Shown here: piece by piece, positions 63,115-64,000 of the stretch
Numbering within the stretch: position 1 is the first letter of the stretch
Layout of the letters: every line of letters begins with the position of its first letter
Assembly (NCBI GenBank): GCA_964035575.1
Contig: OZ037921.1
Span: forward strand, 186,001-250,000
DNA: 64,000 bases
Direction: 5' to 3'
Source of the DNA: Rhynchopus sp. YZ270_cl-10
Lineage: Eukaryota > Euglenozoa > Diplonemea > Diplonemida > Diplonemidae
Translations under genes and position numbers: made by a program
Notes under the pieces: model-generated
Seen by the model: the letters and a program-made list of their open reading frames with translations, nothing else
Told to the model about the DNA's origin: nothing
Databases searched by the model: none

Positions 63115-63402
63115 TTTTTGGGGGGGAAATCTGTAAATGTAACGTGATTACTAGGGGAATACACTTGGGTAGCACTATTATTATAAGACGAACCATCGGG
63201 TATAAATGATTCCCAGAAAGAAAAAAAAATCGATGAATTTTGCTCACCCGAGGGCTTTTTGAGCAAGTTTGTTTCCTACAAATGATGCAGGGTACAAAAC
63301 GCTGATGAAAGGTCAAAATACTAGTGTTTGCATCTAGTAAGATGAAATGAGACGGAGCTAAAAAGGCGAACGTAAGCTTTTTTTTTTTTTTTTTTTTTTT
63401 TT

Positions 63403-63480
63403 TGATAAATAGTTGGATTCGTGTAGTTGCCTCGGGTTTGTGTTGCCACAGTTTTTTTTTTGTGCAAATCTCCACTTTTT
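63403..63480. repeat. Family D block
   Basis: Second plus-oriented copy of the family seen at 51871-51938, including GTGTTGCCACAG and a terminal AAATCTCCACTTTTT. Longer than the other copy because of a T-run insertion. Confidence 0.75.
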
Positions 63481-63932
63481 TTTTTTACCCCATCTATTCC
63501 AGAAGAGAACCGATGTGATGTGTTAAAGGGGAGCAATGGGGAGAAGGGAGAAGGGAGAAACAACTCCTTGTAAAAAAAATGAGAAGTTGTAAAGTGCAAA
63601 ACACCCCACCATGCAACCTGGTCCGCGGACACTTGATACAATAGACGTGACGTCCACTGCCGATACATATTTTTTTTTTCGGCACCCCGCACAGGGTTTT
63701 ATCTTGAAAAAACATTTTAAAATTCTACCCGGTCTGGCAAAAAAGTGGTCAAAAAATTTTTTTTCGCCTCCGGCGAAAATGTCCCTGTAAACCGTTAAAA
63801 TTGCTGCATTCACTCGCATATTGCATATCATCTCACGTTCCCCACCTTTGCGGAAGGGGCAAAAAAATCATGTCAGGTCGGTAGCGTGCAGACGTTTCCT
63901 CGTATAGACATCTACAAAAAGAAACGGCAGTC

Positions 63933-64000
63933 ATGGCAAAGGTTCCTGGCGAAGCCACGGTACGCAACATTTCTAAAAAAATGTTGACATCAAATGACAC
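63933..64000 (+). CDS. Possible start of a plus-strand gene, cut by the window edge
   Basis: An ATG followed by 22 open codons (MAKVPGEATVRNISKKMLTS..) to the window edge. Composition is protein-like and the sequence just before is pyrimidine/AG-mixed. A GTACGC after the ninth codon could be a donor. If real it would be the only plus-strand gene. Too short to judge. Confidence 0.25.
   Translation, partial: MAKVPGEATVRNISKKMLTSND

Larger units (their letters stand above)
63115..64000. other. Spacer and right edge
   Basis: AT-rich with long poly-T runs (63379-63403). Holds a family D block (63403-63480) and a weak family B-like segment (63592-63635). A possible plus-strand start is annotated separately at 63933. 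Confidence 0.4.

Overview
This window is nuclear DNA from a flagellated, intron-bearing unicellular eukaryote. It encodes alpha-tubulin, a roadblock/LC7 dynein light chain, a TSNAXIP1-like coiled-coil protein, ALG12, a PPIL1-type cyclophilin, a PP1 catalytic subunit, a nucleostemin-type GTPase and a DHHC palmitoyltransferase. Spliceosomal introns are visible, several with GTATG(T/C) donors and CAG acceptors. TAA, TAG and TGA all end genes, so the code is standard. Genes are GC-rich. The spacers are AT-rich, full of homopolymers, simple repeats and small inverted repeats. No tRNA, complete rRNA operon, CRISPR or bacterial-style operon was seen.

Nearly every supported gene lies on the minus strand, including the retroelement. 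The one possible exception is a weak start at the right edge. Many start codons also have a pyrimidine-rich tract plus AG a short way upstream. Together with a tyrosine-recombinase retrotransposon in the gag - recombinase - RT/RNase H order of VIPER/TATE elements, this hints at a euglenozoan that retains introns, for example a diplonemid. That placement is an inference; a metamonad or another excavate is not excluded.

Layout: 0.3-2.6 kb, secreted Pro/Thr-rich protein with extracellular WD40 repeats; 3.4-4.7 kb, alpha-tubulin; 6.4-11.9 kb, a 1,843-residue secreted beta-rich protein; 12.9-14.9 kb, sialate O-acetylesterase; 15.4-16.3 kb, 2-oxoglutarate dioxygenase; 16.3-19.2 kb, repeat-rich spacer; 19.2-20.8 kb, ALG12; 20.8-26.9 kb, tandem duplication of a 3-kb unit encoding a secreted Pro/Thr-repeat protein; 27-28.4 kb, orphan zinc-ribbon protein; 28.4-31.9 kb, gene-free island bounded by inverted repeats; 32-38.4 kb, LC7, TSNAXIP1-like and small proteins; 39.6-43.3 kb, coiled-coil protein, cyclophilin and METTL21-like methyltransferase; 43.5-49.5 kb, a YR retroelement between two long GGGAGA tracts; 50-56.5 kb, three further genes and an LSU rRNA fragment; 56.9-58.2 kb, a non-autonomous inverted-repeat element; 59-63.1 kb, nucleostemin-like GTPase and PP1.

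The genes do not form one pathway. Three themes recur: secreted proteins (six genes in the left 27 kb), cytoskeleton/flagellum, and RNA or ribosome biogenesis. The spacers carry several families of short structured repeats, and two of these are always in the same orientation relative to the genes.
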